From assembly GCF_023544465.1 (NCBI RefSeq), contig NZ_JALPVL010000005.1:186001-250000 (forward strand): a stretch of 64,000 nucleotides of DNA. The letters run 5' to 3'. The notes beneath the pieces were generated by a model that saw nothing but the letters and a program-made list of their open reading frames with translations, did no database searches and was not told the origin of the DNA. Below, piece after piece: positions 1-8,499 of the stretch. Source of the stretch: Paractinoplanes maris. Lineage in GTDB: Bacteria > Actinomycetota > Actinomycetes > Mycobacteriales > Micromonosporaceae. How positions within the stretch are numbered: position 1 is the first letter of the stretch; every line of letters starts with the position of its first letter. A program made the position numbers and the translations under genes.

Positions 1-1
1 G

Positions 2-205
2 CTGCCGCAGATCATGATCCTCACCGCGATCGTGATCACGCTGGGCATGACCGCGTTCCTGCTCGCCCTGGCCTACCGCAGCTGGGCCATGTCCGGCCAT
101 GACGAGGTGCAGGACGACGTCGAGGACCAGCGGATCATGCAGCTGGCCGAACGGGACGAGGGCTCCGGCACCGACGACCGCGACCACCACGAGGCGGTGC
201 GATGA
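2..205 (+). CDS. mrpC: Mrp antiporter subunit C, 3' end (partial)
   Basis: The last 67 codons of a NuoK-like Mrp/Mnh subunit C enter from the left edge. The frame begins L-P-Q before a hydrophobic segment ending ALAYRSW, as in the final helix of MrpC, and then runs into a charged, Asp/Glu-rich cytoplasmic tail. MrpC is a small membrane subunit of the cation/proton antiporter complex and is needed for its assembly with MrpD. The stop overlaps the mrpD start (ATGA at 202), so the two are translationally coupled. The 5' part is outside the window. Confidence 0.9.
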   Translation: MPQIMILTAIVITLGMTAFLLALAYRSWAMSGHDEVQDDVEDQRIMQLAERDEGSGTDDRDHHEAVR

Positions 206-1710
206 ACTTTCTCGTCCCCCTGCCCGTCGTGATGCCGCTTTTCGGGGCCGCGCTGACGCTGATGATGGCGGGCCGGCCGCGCGCGCAGCGGACCGTCAGC
301 CTCACCGTGCTCACCGCGACGCTGCTCGTCTCGTGCGCCCTGCTCTATTTCTCGACCACCGACGCGCCGCTGGTCGTCGCGGTCGGCGGCTGGTCGGCGC
401 CGCTGGGCATCGTGCTGATCGCCGACCAGCTGGCCGCCCTCATGCTGGTGGTCTCGTCGGCCGTGACCCTGTGCGTGCTGGTCTATTCGATCGGGCAGGG
501 CATGGCCGACGGGCACGAGGAGACGCCGCTCTCGGTCTACCACCCGACCTATCTGGTGCTGACGGCCGGCGTGACCAACGCGTACCTGGCCGGCGACCTG
601 TTCAACCTGTACGTCGGGTTCGAGATCCTGCTGGTGGCCAGCTACGTGCTGCTCACCATCGGGGGCACCGAGAACAGGATCCGCGCCGGTTCGACGTACG
701 TCGTGGTCTCTCTCCTGTCCTCCGTCATCTTCCTGACGGCGATCGGTCTGATCTACGGAGCCACCGGCACGCTCAACCTGGCGCAGCTCGTGGAGCGGCT
801 GGACGCGCTGCCCGACGGGCTGCGGCTGATCCTGCAAGGCATGCTGCTGCTGGCTTTCGGCATCAAGGCGGCGGTGTTCCCGCTGTCGTCGTGGCTCCCG
901 GACAGCTATCCGACCGCGCCCGCCCCGGTCACGGCGGTGTTCGCGGGGCTGCTGACAAAGGTCGGCGTGTACGCGATCATCCGCACCGAGACGCTGCTGT
1001 TCCCGGGCGGGCGGGCGGCCGCTGTCCTGCTCGTCCTGGGCCTGCTCACGATGGTGGTCGGGATCCTGGGCGCGGTGGCACAGTCGGACATCAAACGACT
1101 GCTGTCGTTCACGCTGGTCAGCCATATCGGCTATCTGCTCTTCGGGGTGGGGCTGACCACGCAACTCGGGCTGTCCAGCGCGATCTTCTACGTGGTCCAC
1201 CACATCACCATCCAGACGACGCTGTTCCTGGCGGCCGGCCTGATCGAGAAACGTGGCGGGAGCACGGCTCTGGACAAGCTGGGCGGGCTGGCTCGGCTCA
1301 GCCCCGTGCTGGCCGTGCTGTTCCTGGTCCCCGCGCTGAATCTGGCCGGCATCCCGCCGTTCAGCGGCTTCATCGGCAAGCTGGGCCTGGTGCAGGCCGG
1401 GGTCGCCGACGGTGGCGTGCTGGCCTGGCTGCTGGTCGGCGGGGGCATCCTGACCAGCCTGCTGACGCTCTATGCGGTGGCCCGCGTCTGGAACCTGGCC
1501 TTCTGGCGAACCCCGCCGGCGTCGGTGCCGGCGGCCTCGCGCTCCCTGCTCCCGCCGCTCATGGTGGCGCCGACGATGGCGCTGGTCGTCTTCGGTGTGG
1601 CGCTGACGGTCGTGGCCGGCCCGCTGTTCGAGGTGGGCGATCAGGCCGCGTCGTCGCTGATGGAACGGGCCTATTACGTGCGGGCGGTCTTCGGCGGAGG
1701 GGCACCGTGA
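202..1710 (+). CDS. mrpD: Na+/H+ antiporter subunit D (MrpD/MnhD)
   Basis: A 502-residue polytopic protein of the NuoN/MrpD family, one of the two proton-path subunits of the Mrp complex that exports Na+ (or K+) in exchange for protons. Family landmarks are present: the helix-5 glutamate in NLYVGFEILL (about E141) and the helix-7 lysine in LAFGIKAAVFPLS (about K222), followed by the conserved LPDSYPTAPAPVTA loop. Length is normal. Both ends overlap neighbours: it starts inside the mrpC stop, and the mrpE GTG overlaps its stop. All five visible mrp genes therefore form one tightly coupled transcript. Confidence 0.95.
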   Translation: MNFLVPLPVVMPLFGAALTLMMAGRPRAQRTVSLTVLTATLLVSCALLYFSTTDAPLVVAVGGWSAPLGIVLIADQLAALMLVVSSAVTLCVLVYSIGQGMADGHEETPLSVYHPTYLVLTAGVTNAYLAGDLFNLYVGFEILLVASYVLLTIGGTENRIRAGSTYVVVSLLSSVIFLTAIGLIYGATGTLNLAQLVERLDALPDGLRLILQGMLLLAFGIKAAVFPLSSWLPDSYPTAPAPVTAVFAGLLTKVGVYAIIRTETLLFPGGRAAAVLLVLGLLTMVVGILGAVAQSDIKRLLSFTLVSHIGYLLFGVGLTTQLGLSSAIFYVVHHITIQTTLFLAAGLIEKRGGSTALDKLGGLARLSPVLAVLFLVPALNLAGIPPFSGFIGKLGLVQAGVADGGVLAWLLVGGGILTSLLTLYAVARVWNLAFWRTPPASVPAASRSLLPPLMVAPTMALVVFGVALTVVAGPLFEVGDQAASSLMERAYYVRAVFGGGAP

Positions 1711-2243
1711 CGGGCGGCCGCCGGCGGGATCGCTTCATCGCGGCCCTCGGGCTGACCGTGATCTGGGTGCTGCTGTGGGGTTCGTTCACGCCGCTGACCG
1801 TGGCCGGCGGTCTGGTGATCGCGGTCGTGGTGCTGATCGTGTTCCCGCTGCCGGCGGTCACCTATGCCGGGCGGATCCACCCGCTGGGCGTGCTGCGGTT
1901 CGCGGGGCGGTTCCTCACCGACATGGTGGTGGCCAGCGTCCAGGTCGCCGTGCTGGCGTTCCGGTTCGGGCACGTGCCGCGAAGTGCGATCGTCGCCGTC
2001 GCGCTGCGGGCGCCGTCCGACCTGGGGCTGACGCTGACCGCCGAGGCGCTGTCGCTGGTGCCGGGCAGCCTCATCGTCGACGCCGACCGCCGGCGGGGCG
2101 TGCTCTACGTCCACGTGCTCGGCATCTCGTCGGCCGACGAGGCCGACCGGTTCAAGCAGGGCGTGCTCGACCTGGAACGCCGGATCATCCGGGCGTTCGG
2201 CTCGCCCGCCGAGCGCCGCATCCTCGAGGAGGTTCCCGCATGA
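1707..2243 (+). CDS. mrpE: Na+/H+ antiporter subunit E (MrpE)
   Basis: A 178-residue MrpE/MnhE protein starting at GTG 1707 within the mrpD stop codon. It has two N-terminal hydrophobic helices (about residues 10-60), then the typical cytoplasmic domain with LTLTAEALSLVPGSLIVD, the hallmark of the family. MrpE is a structural subunit of the antiporter rather than a proton channel. The stop overlaps the mrpF ATG at 2240. Confidence 0.93.
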   Translation: MTGGRRRDRFIAALGLTVIWVLLWGSFTPLTVAGGLVIAVVVLIVFPLPAVTYAGRIHPLGVLRFAGRFLTDMVVASVQVAVLAFRFGHVPRSAIVAVALRAPSDLGLTLTAEALSLVPGSLIVDADRRRGVLYVHVLGISSADEADRFKQGVLDLERRIIRAFGSPAERRILEEVPA

Positions 2244-2824
2244 CTGTCGTCGCCGTCGTCGTCACCACGCTGCTCGCCGCGGGGGCCGTGCTCGCCCTGA
2301 TCCGGATCGTCCGCGGGCCGTCCATCCTGGACCGGATCGTCGCCACCGACGTGCTGCTGGCCGTGATCGTCATGGCCATCGCCGCCGAGGCCGCCTTCTC
2401 GCGCGACGCCACCGCCCTGCCGGTGCTGGCGGTCCTGTCGATCCTGGGCTTCACCGGCGCGGTCAGCGTGGCCCGCTTCGCCATCCGCCGCCAGGCCACC
2501 GCCGACCCGTCCAGCGGCCGCGACGCCGGCCGGCCGAGCCCGCAGTACCAGGCCGATTCGGTCGACCTGCCGGATCCGATCGGCTCGACATCGCTCGACC
2601 CGCATTCGCGGGGCCCGCTCGGCGCGACATCGCTCGACCCGGATTCGCTGGACCCGCTCGATGCGACATCGCTGGACCCGCTCGATGCGACATCGCTGGA
2701 CCCGGATTCGCTGGGTCCGCAGTCGATCGGCCCGCCGGAACCGCCCGACCGTGGGGACTCGCTCAGCCCGCCGGAGTCGCCGGGCCGCGGCCGGCTCGAC
2801 CGGTCAGCGGAGGAGGTGCGATGA
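2240..2824 (+). CDS. mrpF: Antiporter subunit F (MrpF) with a repeat-rich C-terminal tail
   Basis: Residues 1-85 are a normal MrpF: three hydrophobic helices with RIVRGPSILDRIVATD between the first two. The usual protein ends near here at about 85-95 residues, but this one continues for more than 100 further residues to 194. From about residue 117 the tail is built from imperfect repeats of T-S-L-D-P-D-S-L-D-P-L-D-A, rich in Ser, Leu, Asp and Pro and with no predicted fold. The frame stays open and overlaps the mrpG ATG at 2821, so the tail is probably translated. Its function is unknown; it would lie on one face of the membrane as an acidic disordered extension. Confidence 0.88.
   Translation: MTVVAVVVTTLLAAGAVLALIRIVRGPSILDRIVATDVLLAVIVMAIAAEAAFSRDATALPVLAVLSILGFTGAVSVARFAIRRQATADPSSGRDAGRPSPQYQADSVDLPDPIGSTSLDPHSRGPLGATSLDPDSLDPLDATSLDPLDATSLDPDSLGPQSIGPPEPPDRGDSLSPPESPGRGRLDRSAEEVR
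2588..2730 (+). repeat. In-frame 39-bp/24-bp repeats in mrpF
   Basis: Units beginning acatcgctSgacccg recur with 39-bp spacing, one of them shortened to 24 bp by loss of 15 bp. All changes keep the reading frame. They encode the TSLDP repeats of the MrpF tail, and the pattern is that of slippage or unequal exchange at a tandem array. Confidence 0.8.
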
Positions 2825-3162
2825 GCGGCGTGCTTGATGTGCTGGCCTGGGTGTGCCTGGTGGTCGGGGCTCTGCTGAGCCTGTCGGCCGGGGTGGCCCT
2901 GATGCGGTTCCCCGACCTGCTGTCCCGGATGCACGCCGCCACCAAGCCGCAGGTGCTCGGGCTGCTGCTGGTGCTGATCGGCTGTGCGCTGCGCCTGCGT
3001 GAGGCCGTCGACATCACCACGCTGCTGCTGGTGGCCGTCTTCCAGATGGCCACCGCCCCGGTGGCGGCCCACATGATCGGCCGCGCCGGCTATCGGGCCG
3101 GTCAGGCCCGCACCGACCTGCTGGTGGTCGACGAACTGGCCGGCACCGACGACAAACGCTGA
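2821..3162 (+). CDS. mrpG: Na+/H+ antiporter subunit G (MrpG)
   Basis: A 113-residue MrpG/PhaG protein with three hydrophobic segments and the conserved ALMRFPDLLSRMHAATKP motif between helices 1 and 2. It is the last subunit of the Mrp operon and overlaps mrpF by four bases. Length and motifs are standard. The C-terminal 25 residues (after MIGRAGYRAG) are hydrophilic and variable in the family. Confidence 0.94.
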   Translation: MSGVLDVLAWVCLVVGALLSLSAGVALMRFPDLLSRMHAATKPQVLGLLLVLIGCALRLREAVDITTLLLVAVFQMATAPVAAHMIGRAGYRAGQARTDLLVVDELAGTDDKR

Positions 3163-3173
3163 CGGAGGTCACG

Positions 3174-3662
3174 ATGGAGAGCTTTTCCGGGCTGCCACCA
3201 CCCGAGAAACCCGGCGACAGCGCGCTCGCCCACCGCATCGCCGACGCCCTGGCCGCCGACGAGCGCTTCCGGCGGCAGCCCCTGGCCCTGCAGGTGCAGA
3301 ACGGGGTGGTCATCCTGACCGGGACGGTCGAGAGCCCCGAGATCTACGACGAGGTCACCGGCCGGGTGCGGCAGACCCCCGGCGTACGGGATCTGTGCGA
3401 CGCCCTCATCGTGCGCGACGGCGAGGCGTGGCTGCGCGAGGCGCGGCAGTTCGGCGAACTGGCCGCCCGCCTGGCCACGCAGCCGGAGACGCCCCGGCCC
3501 CGGCCCGTCGCGGTGACCGCGCGGCTCGTGATGCTCGCCGTGACCGCGATCGTCGTCGTCGTCGAGGTCGCCGGCTGGCTGGCCGCCGTGTTCGGCGTGG
3601 GCCTGCTGGCCTGGCTGGCCGACGTCCTGCTGCGCCGCCGCCGGCGCCGGCTCACCGACTAG
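3174..3662 (+). CDS. BON-domain membrane protein
   Basis: A 162-residue protein, preceded by a good ribosome site (GGAGG) 11 bases after mrpG. Residues about 15-80 form a BON domain (LQVQNGVVILTGTVES, then RVRQTPGVRDLCDAL), a lipid- or ligand-binding fold found in osmotic-stress proteins such as OsmY. A single long hydrophobic stretch (about 115-150) follows, and the protein ends in a run of arginines, which suggests an anchored protein with a basic cytoplasmic end. Its place directly behind the Na+/H+ antiporter suggests a role in ion or osmotic stress at the membrane; that role is inferred. Confidence 0.75.
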   Translation: MESFSGLPPPEKPGDSALAHRIADALAADERFRRQPLALQVQNGVVILTGTVESPEIYDEVTGRVRQTPGVRDLCDALIVRDGEAWLREARQFGELAARLATQPETPRPRPVAVTARLVMLAVTAIVVVVEVAGWLAAVFGVGLLAWLADVLLRRRRRRLTD

Positions 3663-3665
3663 GCC

Positions 3666-3751
3666 CGTTTCGCAGCGGGGATCGGCCTGCGCCCCGTTTC
3701 GCAGCGGGGATCGGCCTGCGCCCCGTTTCGCAGCGGGGATCGGCCTGCGCC
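3666..3751. repeat. 29-bp tandem repeat, three copies
   Basis: Three head-to-tail copies of a 29-bp unit start at 3666, 3695 and 3724, identical except for the last bases of the third. Each unit contains CCCCG and CGGGG eight bases apart, so each copy can fold into a small hairpin. The array begins at the BON gene's stop and lies before an independent GNAT gene, so it may act as the transcript end. No spacers separate the copies, which rules out a CRISPR array. Confidence 0.85.
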
Positions 3752-3803
3752 GAGGGCCCACATCGGGTCCAGTCATGGGACGCGCCTCGGTAGGTTGGCC
3801 GTC

Positions 3804-4259
3804 ATGACGGACGTGCGGCTGGAGCCGATGACCGGGGACCAGTACGAGCCGTGGCGGGCTGAGGCCGAGGCGCACTACGCACGGAGCGTCGCCGCGTCCG
3901 GCCGGTCGGCGCGGGACGCCGCCCGGGCCGCCGCCGCCAAATACGCCGAGCTGCTGCCCGACGAGTTCGCCACTCCCGGCCACCACTTCTGGTACGCCTA
4001 CGACCGCGCCCGCCGAGTCGGCTTCCTGTGGGTCAAGGTCACCGACGACACCGCGTTCGTCTACAACGTCGCCGTCGAGCCTGACCTCCGGCGCCGGGGC
4101 TACGGCCGCGCGATCATGCTGGCCGCCGAGCGCTGGTGCCAGGACAACGCGCTGACCAGGATCGGTCTGCACGTCTTCGCGCACAACACCGGCGCCCGGG
4201 CCCTCTATGAACAGCTCGGCTTCATCGAGACCGGCCGGAACCTGGCCAAGGACCTCTGA
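3804..4259 (+). CDS. GNAT-family N-acetyltransferase
   Basis: A 151-residue acetyltransferase. The acetyl-CoA pyrophosphate loop (motif A) is visible as YNVAVEPDLRRRGYGRAIM, and motif B as HNTGARALYEQLGFIETG near the C-terminus. I take ATG 3804 as the start; an in-frame TTG nine bases earlier is possible. The substrate cannot be told from sequence. The 3' end overlaps the remnant of a second, unrelated GNAT on the other strand by 38 bases. Confidence 0.85.
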   Translation: MTDVRLEPMTGDQYEPWRAEAEAHYARSVAASGRSARDAARAAAAKYAELLPDEFATPGHHFWYAYDRARRVGFLWVKVTDDTAFVYNVAVEPDLRRRGYGRAIMLAAERWCQDNALTRIGLHVFAHNTGARALYEQLGFIETGRNLAKDL

Positions 4260-4590
4260 CCGGGGAGCGCAGGCCGAGCCACTGGCCGGCATCCCAGGCG
4301 TGGAAACGCTCCACCTCGGCGAAACCGAGCTTCGCCGCCAGGCGCATCGAGGCGACGTTGGCGGTCTGGGTGGCGAGCACGACCGGCTCGCCCGGCAGGG
4401 ACGCGTCGAACCAGCCGAGGGCGGCCGCGCACGCCTCGGCGGCATAGCCCGATCCCCACGCCCGCGGCAGCAACAGGTAGCCGAGATCGACCTTGCCGAG
4501 GGCGGCCGGACGGTGCCGGGGTGGCCTCCGGAGCAGGATCTGCCCGATCATCGCCCCGTCGAGCTGACAACCACGAACCAGCACTGAGGA
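4222..4590 (-). pseudogene. Truncated, frameshifted GNAT acetyltransferase
   Basis: The minus strand encodes a clear C-terminal GNAT domain: KVDLGYLLLPRAWGSGYAAE, then ASMRLAAKLGFAEVERFH. The N-terminal third (about 60 residues) is absent: upstream lies the terminator and 3' end of the DUF1593 gene. The frame is also broken. CWFVVVSS, the family's beta-strand motif, is in one frame near 4570, while its continuation GAMIGQILL is in another, a one-base indel. No start codon with a ribosome site precedes it. It is a decaying remnant, probably cut when the sugar cluster was inserted or rearranged next to it. Confidence 0.75.
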
Positions 4591-4595
4591 AATCA

Positions 4596-4622
4596 GGCGC
4601 CGCCGGGATGACCGGCGGCGCC
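4596..4622 (-). terminator. Rho-independent-type hairpin at the end of the sugar operon
   Basis: A perfect 11-bp inverted repeat (GGCGCCGCCGG / CCGGCGGCGCC) with a five-base loop lies 13 bases after the DUF1593 stop. On the minus strand it is followed by a short T-rich stretch (TGATTTCC). It closes the nine-gene transcript that starts at 14675. Confidence 0.8.
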
Positions 4623-4634
4623 TTCTCGACAGAC

Positions 4635-6137
4635 CTACGAGACCCGGATGGTCACCCGGTCGTAGCGGGTCAGCGGGAACCGGCCGTGGTCGGTGCCCTG
4701 CAGGATCACCGAGATGGTCTGGCCGGCCCGGGCGTCGGCCGGAACGACCACCCGGCCGCCGGTGACCGCCACGGTGCCGGGATAGGTGCCTTCCTCGCGG
4801 TACTGCCACCAGCTCGTGGTGACCTTGTCGCGGTCCGGGTCGGTGACGCGGGCGCCCAGCGCGACGGTGGAGCCGGGGCGGGCCCGGACCGTGTCGCCAC
4901 CGGCGATGCGCACCGACGGCGGGTGGTTGCCGGCCGACCGGCGCGGCGTCAGCGTCCACCGTATGCGGGCGGCGAAGTCGTTCTGGGCCGCCGCCGCCCA
5001 GCGCAGCGTGGTCAGGTTGGCCACCTCGGCGCCGGTCGCGTCCTTCTCGGTGGGCACCAGCTTCCACAGGTTGGGCGAGGCGGTGACCTGATAGGCCCGG
5101 CCACCCCAGCCGCCCGTGGCCGGGTCGGCCGGGTTCTGCAGGCCGGTGGGCAGCAGCTGGTTGAACACGACGTTGTCACCCTCGGAGAGGAAGTCGTACT
5201 TGGCCATCGGCTTGCACCAGCCGCCCGGTGCCTTCACCGGGTCGCCGAAGACGTCCAGCGGGTCGCCGGGTGTGGTCTGCCCGTCGAGCCACGAGCGGTA
5301 GAGCGAACCCCACGGCCCGATCTGGATGTTGCGGCGGATCCAGTCGCCGGTGAAGTAGACCCGGTCGGCGGGCAGACCGCGGACGTTGCCCTGGCCGTTG
5401 TTGTTGCAGTTGAAGCCCCAGGTCGCGTAACCCGCCGAGCGCTCCTCGACCCGGACCGCGGGCCACGACGAGGAGATGTAGTTCGCGTACGTCTCGTCCT
5501 GGAACCCGCTGGCCAGGATGACCGCCTTGGCCGAGACCTTCGCCTTGACCGACGCCCACTTCGAGGTCGCCGAGTAGCGCTCCTCAATGGACTTCAACGC
5601 GCGGGCGATGGTGCTCGTGCCACCCCAGGCCTGTAGATAGAGCGGACGCCGATCGTTGTCCAGCAACAGGTCGCGGATCAGGTCGGAGCCCGCCGTGTCG
5701 GACGCCATCTCGCCCTCGAACGCGATGTTGCCGAGCTTCACGATCGACCGGAGCTTGGCCGGGCTCGGATAGGCGGCATCGTGCTTGCGCAGGTTGGGGT
5801 AGACCTTCGCGTACGCCGGGATCAGCTCGTTCTCGATGGTCGTGTTCCCGGTCCAGCGCCACGACGTCTGCGGTGTCTTGTATTCGCGGCCGGGCAGGAA
5901 GAACTCCGTGCCCTGGCCGTCGCCCGCCCAGTGGAACTTGCTGCTGGTGTAGATGATGCCCTTGGTGTCCAGCTCGTTGGTGTAGAGCAGATAGCGGACC
6001 AGGGAGGCGATGTCGTCCGATTCCATGTCGGTGGTGATCACCGTGCGCGGCTTCTCGGTGTGCGAGCCCCCGGCCGAGGCCGGCGCGGCCGGAAGCAGGA
6101 GGGCGGCCGCACCGACGACCGCGAACAGGCGCCGCAT
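4635..6137 (-). CDS. Secreted DUF1593 / Sde182-like nucleoside-hydrolase-fold protein
   Basis: A 500-residue protein with a clear signal peptide ([22 protein letters not shown], cut after about residue 22). The N-terminal domain (about 30-320) opens with PRTVITTDMESDDIASLVRYL, the DUF1593 version of the Asp-rich nucleoside-hydrolase start, and contains the family's QAWGGTSTIARAL. The C-terminal 100 residues (SVRIAGGDTVRARPGSTVAL to RVTIRVS) form a beta-rich domain like the carbohydrate-binding end of Saccharophagus Sde182. Its ATG overlaps the isomerase stop, so it is coupled to the intracellular sugar enzymes. Inference: it acts outside the cell to bind, or cleave furanoside sugars from, plant polymers and feed the transporter. 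Catalysis has not been shown for most of this family. Confidence 0.85.
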   Translation of the reverse strand: MRRLFAVVGAAALLLPAAPASAGGSHTEKPRTVITTDMESDDIASLVRYLLYTNELDTKGIIYTSSKFHWAGDGQGTEFFLPGREYKTPQTSWRWTGNTTIENELIPAYAKVYPNLRKHDAAYPSPAKLRSIVKLGNIAFEGEMASDTAGSDLIRDLLLDNDRRPLYLQAWGGTSTIARALKSIEERYSATSKWASVKAKVSAKAVILASGFQDETYANYISSSWPAVRVEERSAGYATWGFNCNNNGQGNVRGLPADRVYFTGDWIRRNIQIGPWGSLYRSWLDGQTTPGDPLDVFGDPVKAPGGWCKPMAKYDFLSEGDNVVFNQLLPTGLQNPADPATGGWGGRAYQVTASPNLWKLVPTEKDATGAEVANLTTLRWAAAAQNDFAARIRWTLTPRRSAGNHPPSVRIAGGDTVRARPGSTVALGARVTDPDRDKVTTSWWQYREEGTYPGTVAVTGGRVVVPADARAGQTISVILQGTDHGRFPLTRYDRVTIRVS

Positions 6138-7117
6138 CACAGCTCCCCGAAGAGCGCGGTCTGCACGATCCGCTGCGCGGCCATGGCATCCTGCCGCTCC
6201 TGGGCCTCGGCCAGCGCCGCGGTGTCGAGCCGGTCGAGCGCGCGGTGCAGCCGCTTCAGCGTGCCGATCGCGGTGTTGGCGGCATCGACGCTGTCCTCCC
6301 GGAAGGGGAACTGGTCGAGCTGCCACACGCCCTCCCAGTTGTTCTTGCGCAGGGTGTGGAAGAACTCGAAGATCTCGGTGAGGTGGACCGTGCCCACCAC
6401 GAGGTCGTCGTCCCAGCCACGCAGGTTGTCGTTGACGTCCATGCCGTAGAGCCGGCCGTGGTCGATGATCAGCTGAGCCGCGTCCGAGGGCGACTCCCCG
6501 CCGTAGAGGCTGTGCCCGAAGTCGAGCAGGATGCCGACGTTGTCGAGGCCGATCTCCTGGATGCCGAGCAGGGAGCGGGCGGCCGAGTCCCAGGTCATCT
6601 TCACCCGCGGCTCCCGCGGCTTGTACTCGATGGCGAACTTGAGGTCGGGGTGCGCCCCGGCCAGCTCGCGCATGCCGTCGACGGCCAGCTTCCACAGGGT
6701 GCGGTGATCCACCTGCCACGGGTAGTCCCAGCCGTCCTGGCCGGGCCAGATCTTGACGTAGTCGGCCCCGAGCTCGCGCACGATGCCCGCCGCCTCGTGC
6801 ATCAGGTCGAGAGCGACTTTCCGTACGGCGGGATCGGGGTTGGTGAACGAGCCGCGGCTGAACTTGCGCAGGTAGATCTCGGGCGTGATGCCGATCGCCG
6901 ACAGACCCTGGGCGGCCAGCGCGTCCTTGACCTCGGCCAGGCCGACGCCCGGCGTGAACGGGTAGTTGAGGTCGACCACGCTCAGGTCGTCGACCTGCCC
7001 GGCCAGTTCGATCGCCTCGAGCGTGGTGCGCGCCGGGCCGTAGCCGTCGCTGGCGTAGCGGTCGACGTAGGTGGCGAAGTGCCAGAGTCCGGCGCCGAAG
7101 CGGGGGTACTCGGTCAT
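6137..7117 (-). CDS. TIM-barrel sugar isomerase/epimerase (xylose-isomerase-like)
   Basis: A 326-residue protein of the AP endonuclease 2 / xylose-isomerase-like superfamily. Metal-ligand candidates sit at strand ends: [39 protein letters not shown] and VWQLDQFPF. The segment [18 protein letters not shown] is typical of the sugar-isomerase branch. I chose ATG 7117 because the family domain starts with [22 protein letters not shown]; the open frame extends further up without a ribosome site. It begins five bases after the kinase. In this operon it should convert an imported aldose to a ketose for the kinase; D-apiose to D-apulose is the best-matching known case, but the substrate is unproven. 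Confidence 0.85.
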   Translation of the reverse strand: MTEYPRFGAGLWHFATYVDRYASDGYGPARTTLEAIELAGQVDDLSVVDLNYPFTPGVGLAEVKDALAAQGLSAIGITPEIYLRKFSRGSFTNPDPAVRKVALDLMHEAAGIVRELGADYVKIWPGQDGWDYPWQVDHRTLWKLAVDGMRELAGAHPDLKFAIEYKPREPRVKMTWDSAARSLLGIQEIGLDNVGILLDFGHSLYGGESPSDAAQLIIDHGRLYGMDVNDNLRGWDDDLVVGTVHLTEIFEFFHTLRKNNWEGVWQLDQFPFREDSVDAANTAIGTLKRLHRALDRLDTAALAEAQERQDAMAAQRIVQTALFGEL

Positions 7118-7122
7118 GCTGC

Positions 7123-8499
7123 TCAGCTCCCAAGGTGAGGGGTGCGGGCCCGGGCGACCGCCGCGCGCCACGCGGAGCGCTGCGCGGCGGCGTCACCCGG
7201 CTGGGGACGGAACTCGTCGTAGGAGATGGACGGGGTGAAGCCCCCGGCGAGGAACGCGGCGCCGAGGGCGGAGAGGTTGGCGGTGCGGGCCCGCAGGACG
7301 GGCCGGCCGGTGAGGTCGGCCTGGATCTGCATGAGGACGTCGTTGCCGCTCGCGCCGCCGTCGGCCAGCAGCGCCTCGGCCGGGCCCATCGCGTCCACGA
7401 CGTCGGCGACCTGGTGGGCTATCGACTCGACGGCGGCCCGGGCCAGCTGGGCGGGCTTGGTTCCCAGCGTCAGCCCGCTGATCAGACCGACCGCGGTGTC
7501 GTCCCACCAGGGCGCGGCCAGCCCGCCGAAGCCCGGCACGAGGTGGACGCCCTCGCTGGCGGCCCCGGCGGCCATCGCCCCGATCTGCTCGGGTGAGCGG
7601 TCGAGCAGATCGGCCAGCCAGGCGACCGTCGACCCGGACGACCGGATGTTGCCCTCGGCGGCCAGTTCGTCGTTCCAGGCGACCGTCATGCACACCGCGT
7701 CGTTCGACGGCTCGCCCAGGCGCATCACCGAGGAGCCGGTGCCGTAGGTGACCTTCACTCCGTGCGCGGCGCGCTCGCCATGGGCGTACAGCGCGGCGTG
7801 CGAGTCGCCGAGCACGGCGGTGATCGGCAGTCCGGCCAGCACTCCCCCGTGCGCGCCGATGCGCCCGAGCTCGCCGGCGGACGGTGTGACCGTGGGCAGC
7901 GCGGCCGACGGGATGCCGAACAGGTCGAGCAGTTCCGGGCTCCACGCGCCGGCCCGCACGTCGAGCAGCTGGGTGCGCGACGCGTTGCCGGCCTCGATCC
8001 GGTGGGAGCCGGTCAGCGCGTACACCAGCCACGAGTCGATCGTGCCCACGGCCGCGTCCGGTGTCTCGTCGAGCAGCCACCGGAGCTTGGCCGCGCTGAA
8101 CATCGGGTCGAGGGGCAGACCACTGATCTCCCGTACGCGGGAGGCCTGCCCCTTCTCCCGCAGCGCGTCACAGATCGGCTGCGCCCGCTGGTCCTGCCAG
8201 CCCAGCACCGGCCCGGCCGGCTGCCCGGTGGTCCGGTCCCAGACGACAGCCGACTCGCGCTGCGTGCTCAGGCCGACCGCGACGACCCGCCCCGGGGCCA
8301 CCCCGTCGAGGCACGAGGCCGCCGCGGTCAGCACGCTGCCGAGGATCTCGCCGGCGTCCTGCTCGACCCAGCCCGGCCGGGGATACCGGATCGGCACGGG
8401 CGCCGACCCGGTGCGCACCACCCCGCCCGCCGGGTCGACCAGCAGGCACTTGGTGGAGCTGGTGCCCTGGTCGATCGCGAGGACCAGGTCGTCAGACAT
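7123..8499 (-). CDS. FGGY-family carbohydrate kinase
   Basis: A 458-residue sugar kinase of the xylulokinase/FGGY type. The N-terminal ATP/sugar motif [17 protein letters not shown], the WVEQDAGEI segment, [11 protein letters not shown], and the C-terminal [20 protein letters not shown] are all intact. Start ATG 8499 overlaps the end of the transketolase gene by eight bases. It presumably phosphorylates the ketose made by the adjacent isomerase; in apiose pathways the equivalent enzyme makes apulose 4-phosphate. Alternatives are a xylulokinase or tetrulose kinase. Confidence 0.9.
   Translation of the reverse strand: MSDDLVLAIDQGTSSTKCLLVDPAGGVVRTGSAPVPIRYPRPGWVEQDAGEILGSVLTAAASCLDGVAPGRVVAVGLSTQRESAVVWDRTTGQPAGPVLGWQDQRAQPICDALREKGQASRVREISGLPLDPMFSAAKLRWLLDETPDAAVGTIDSWLVYALTGSHRIEAGNASRTQLLDVRAGAWSPELLDLFGIPSAALPTVTPSAGELGRIGAHGGVLAGLPITAVLGDSHAALYAHGERAAHGVKVTYGTGSSVMRLGEPSNDAVCMTVAWNDELAAEGNIRSSGSTVAWLADLLDRSPEQIGAMAAGAASEGVHLVPGFGGLAAPWWDDTAVGLISGLTLGTKPAQLARAAVESIAHQVADVVDAMGPAEALLADGGASGNDVLMQIQADLTGRPVLRARTANLSALGAAFLAGGFTPSISYDEFRPQPGDAAAQRSAWRAAVARARTPHLGS

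Noticed and set aside
3666..3751. Possible CRISPR array (three 29-bp repeats)
   Set aside because: The copies are directly adjacent, with no spacers, and no cas gene is present.
7118..7171. Longer N-terminus for the sugar isomerase
   Set aside because: The extra residues ([18 protein letters not shown]) have no family match, would overlap the kinase gene and lack a ribosome site; ATG 7117 fits homologues.
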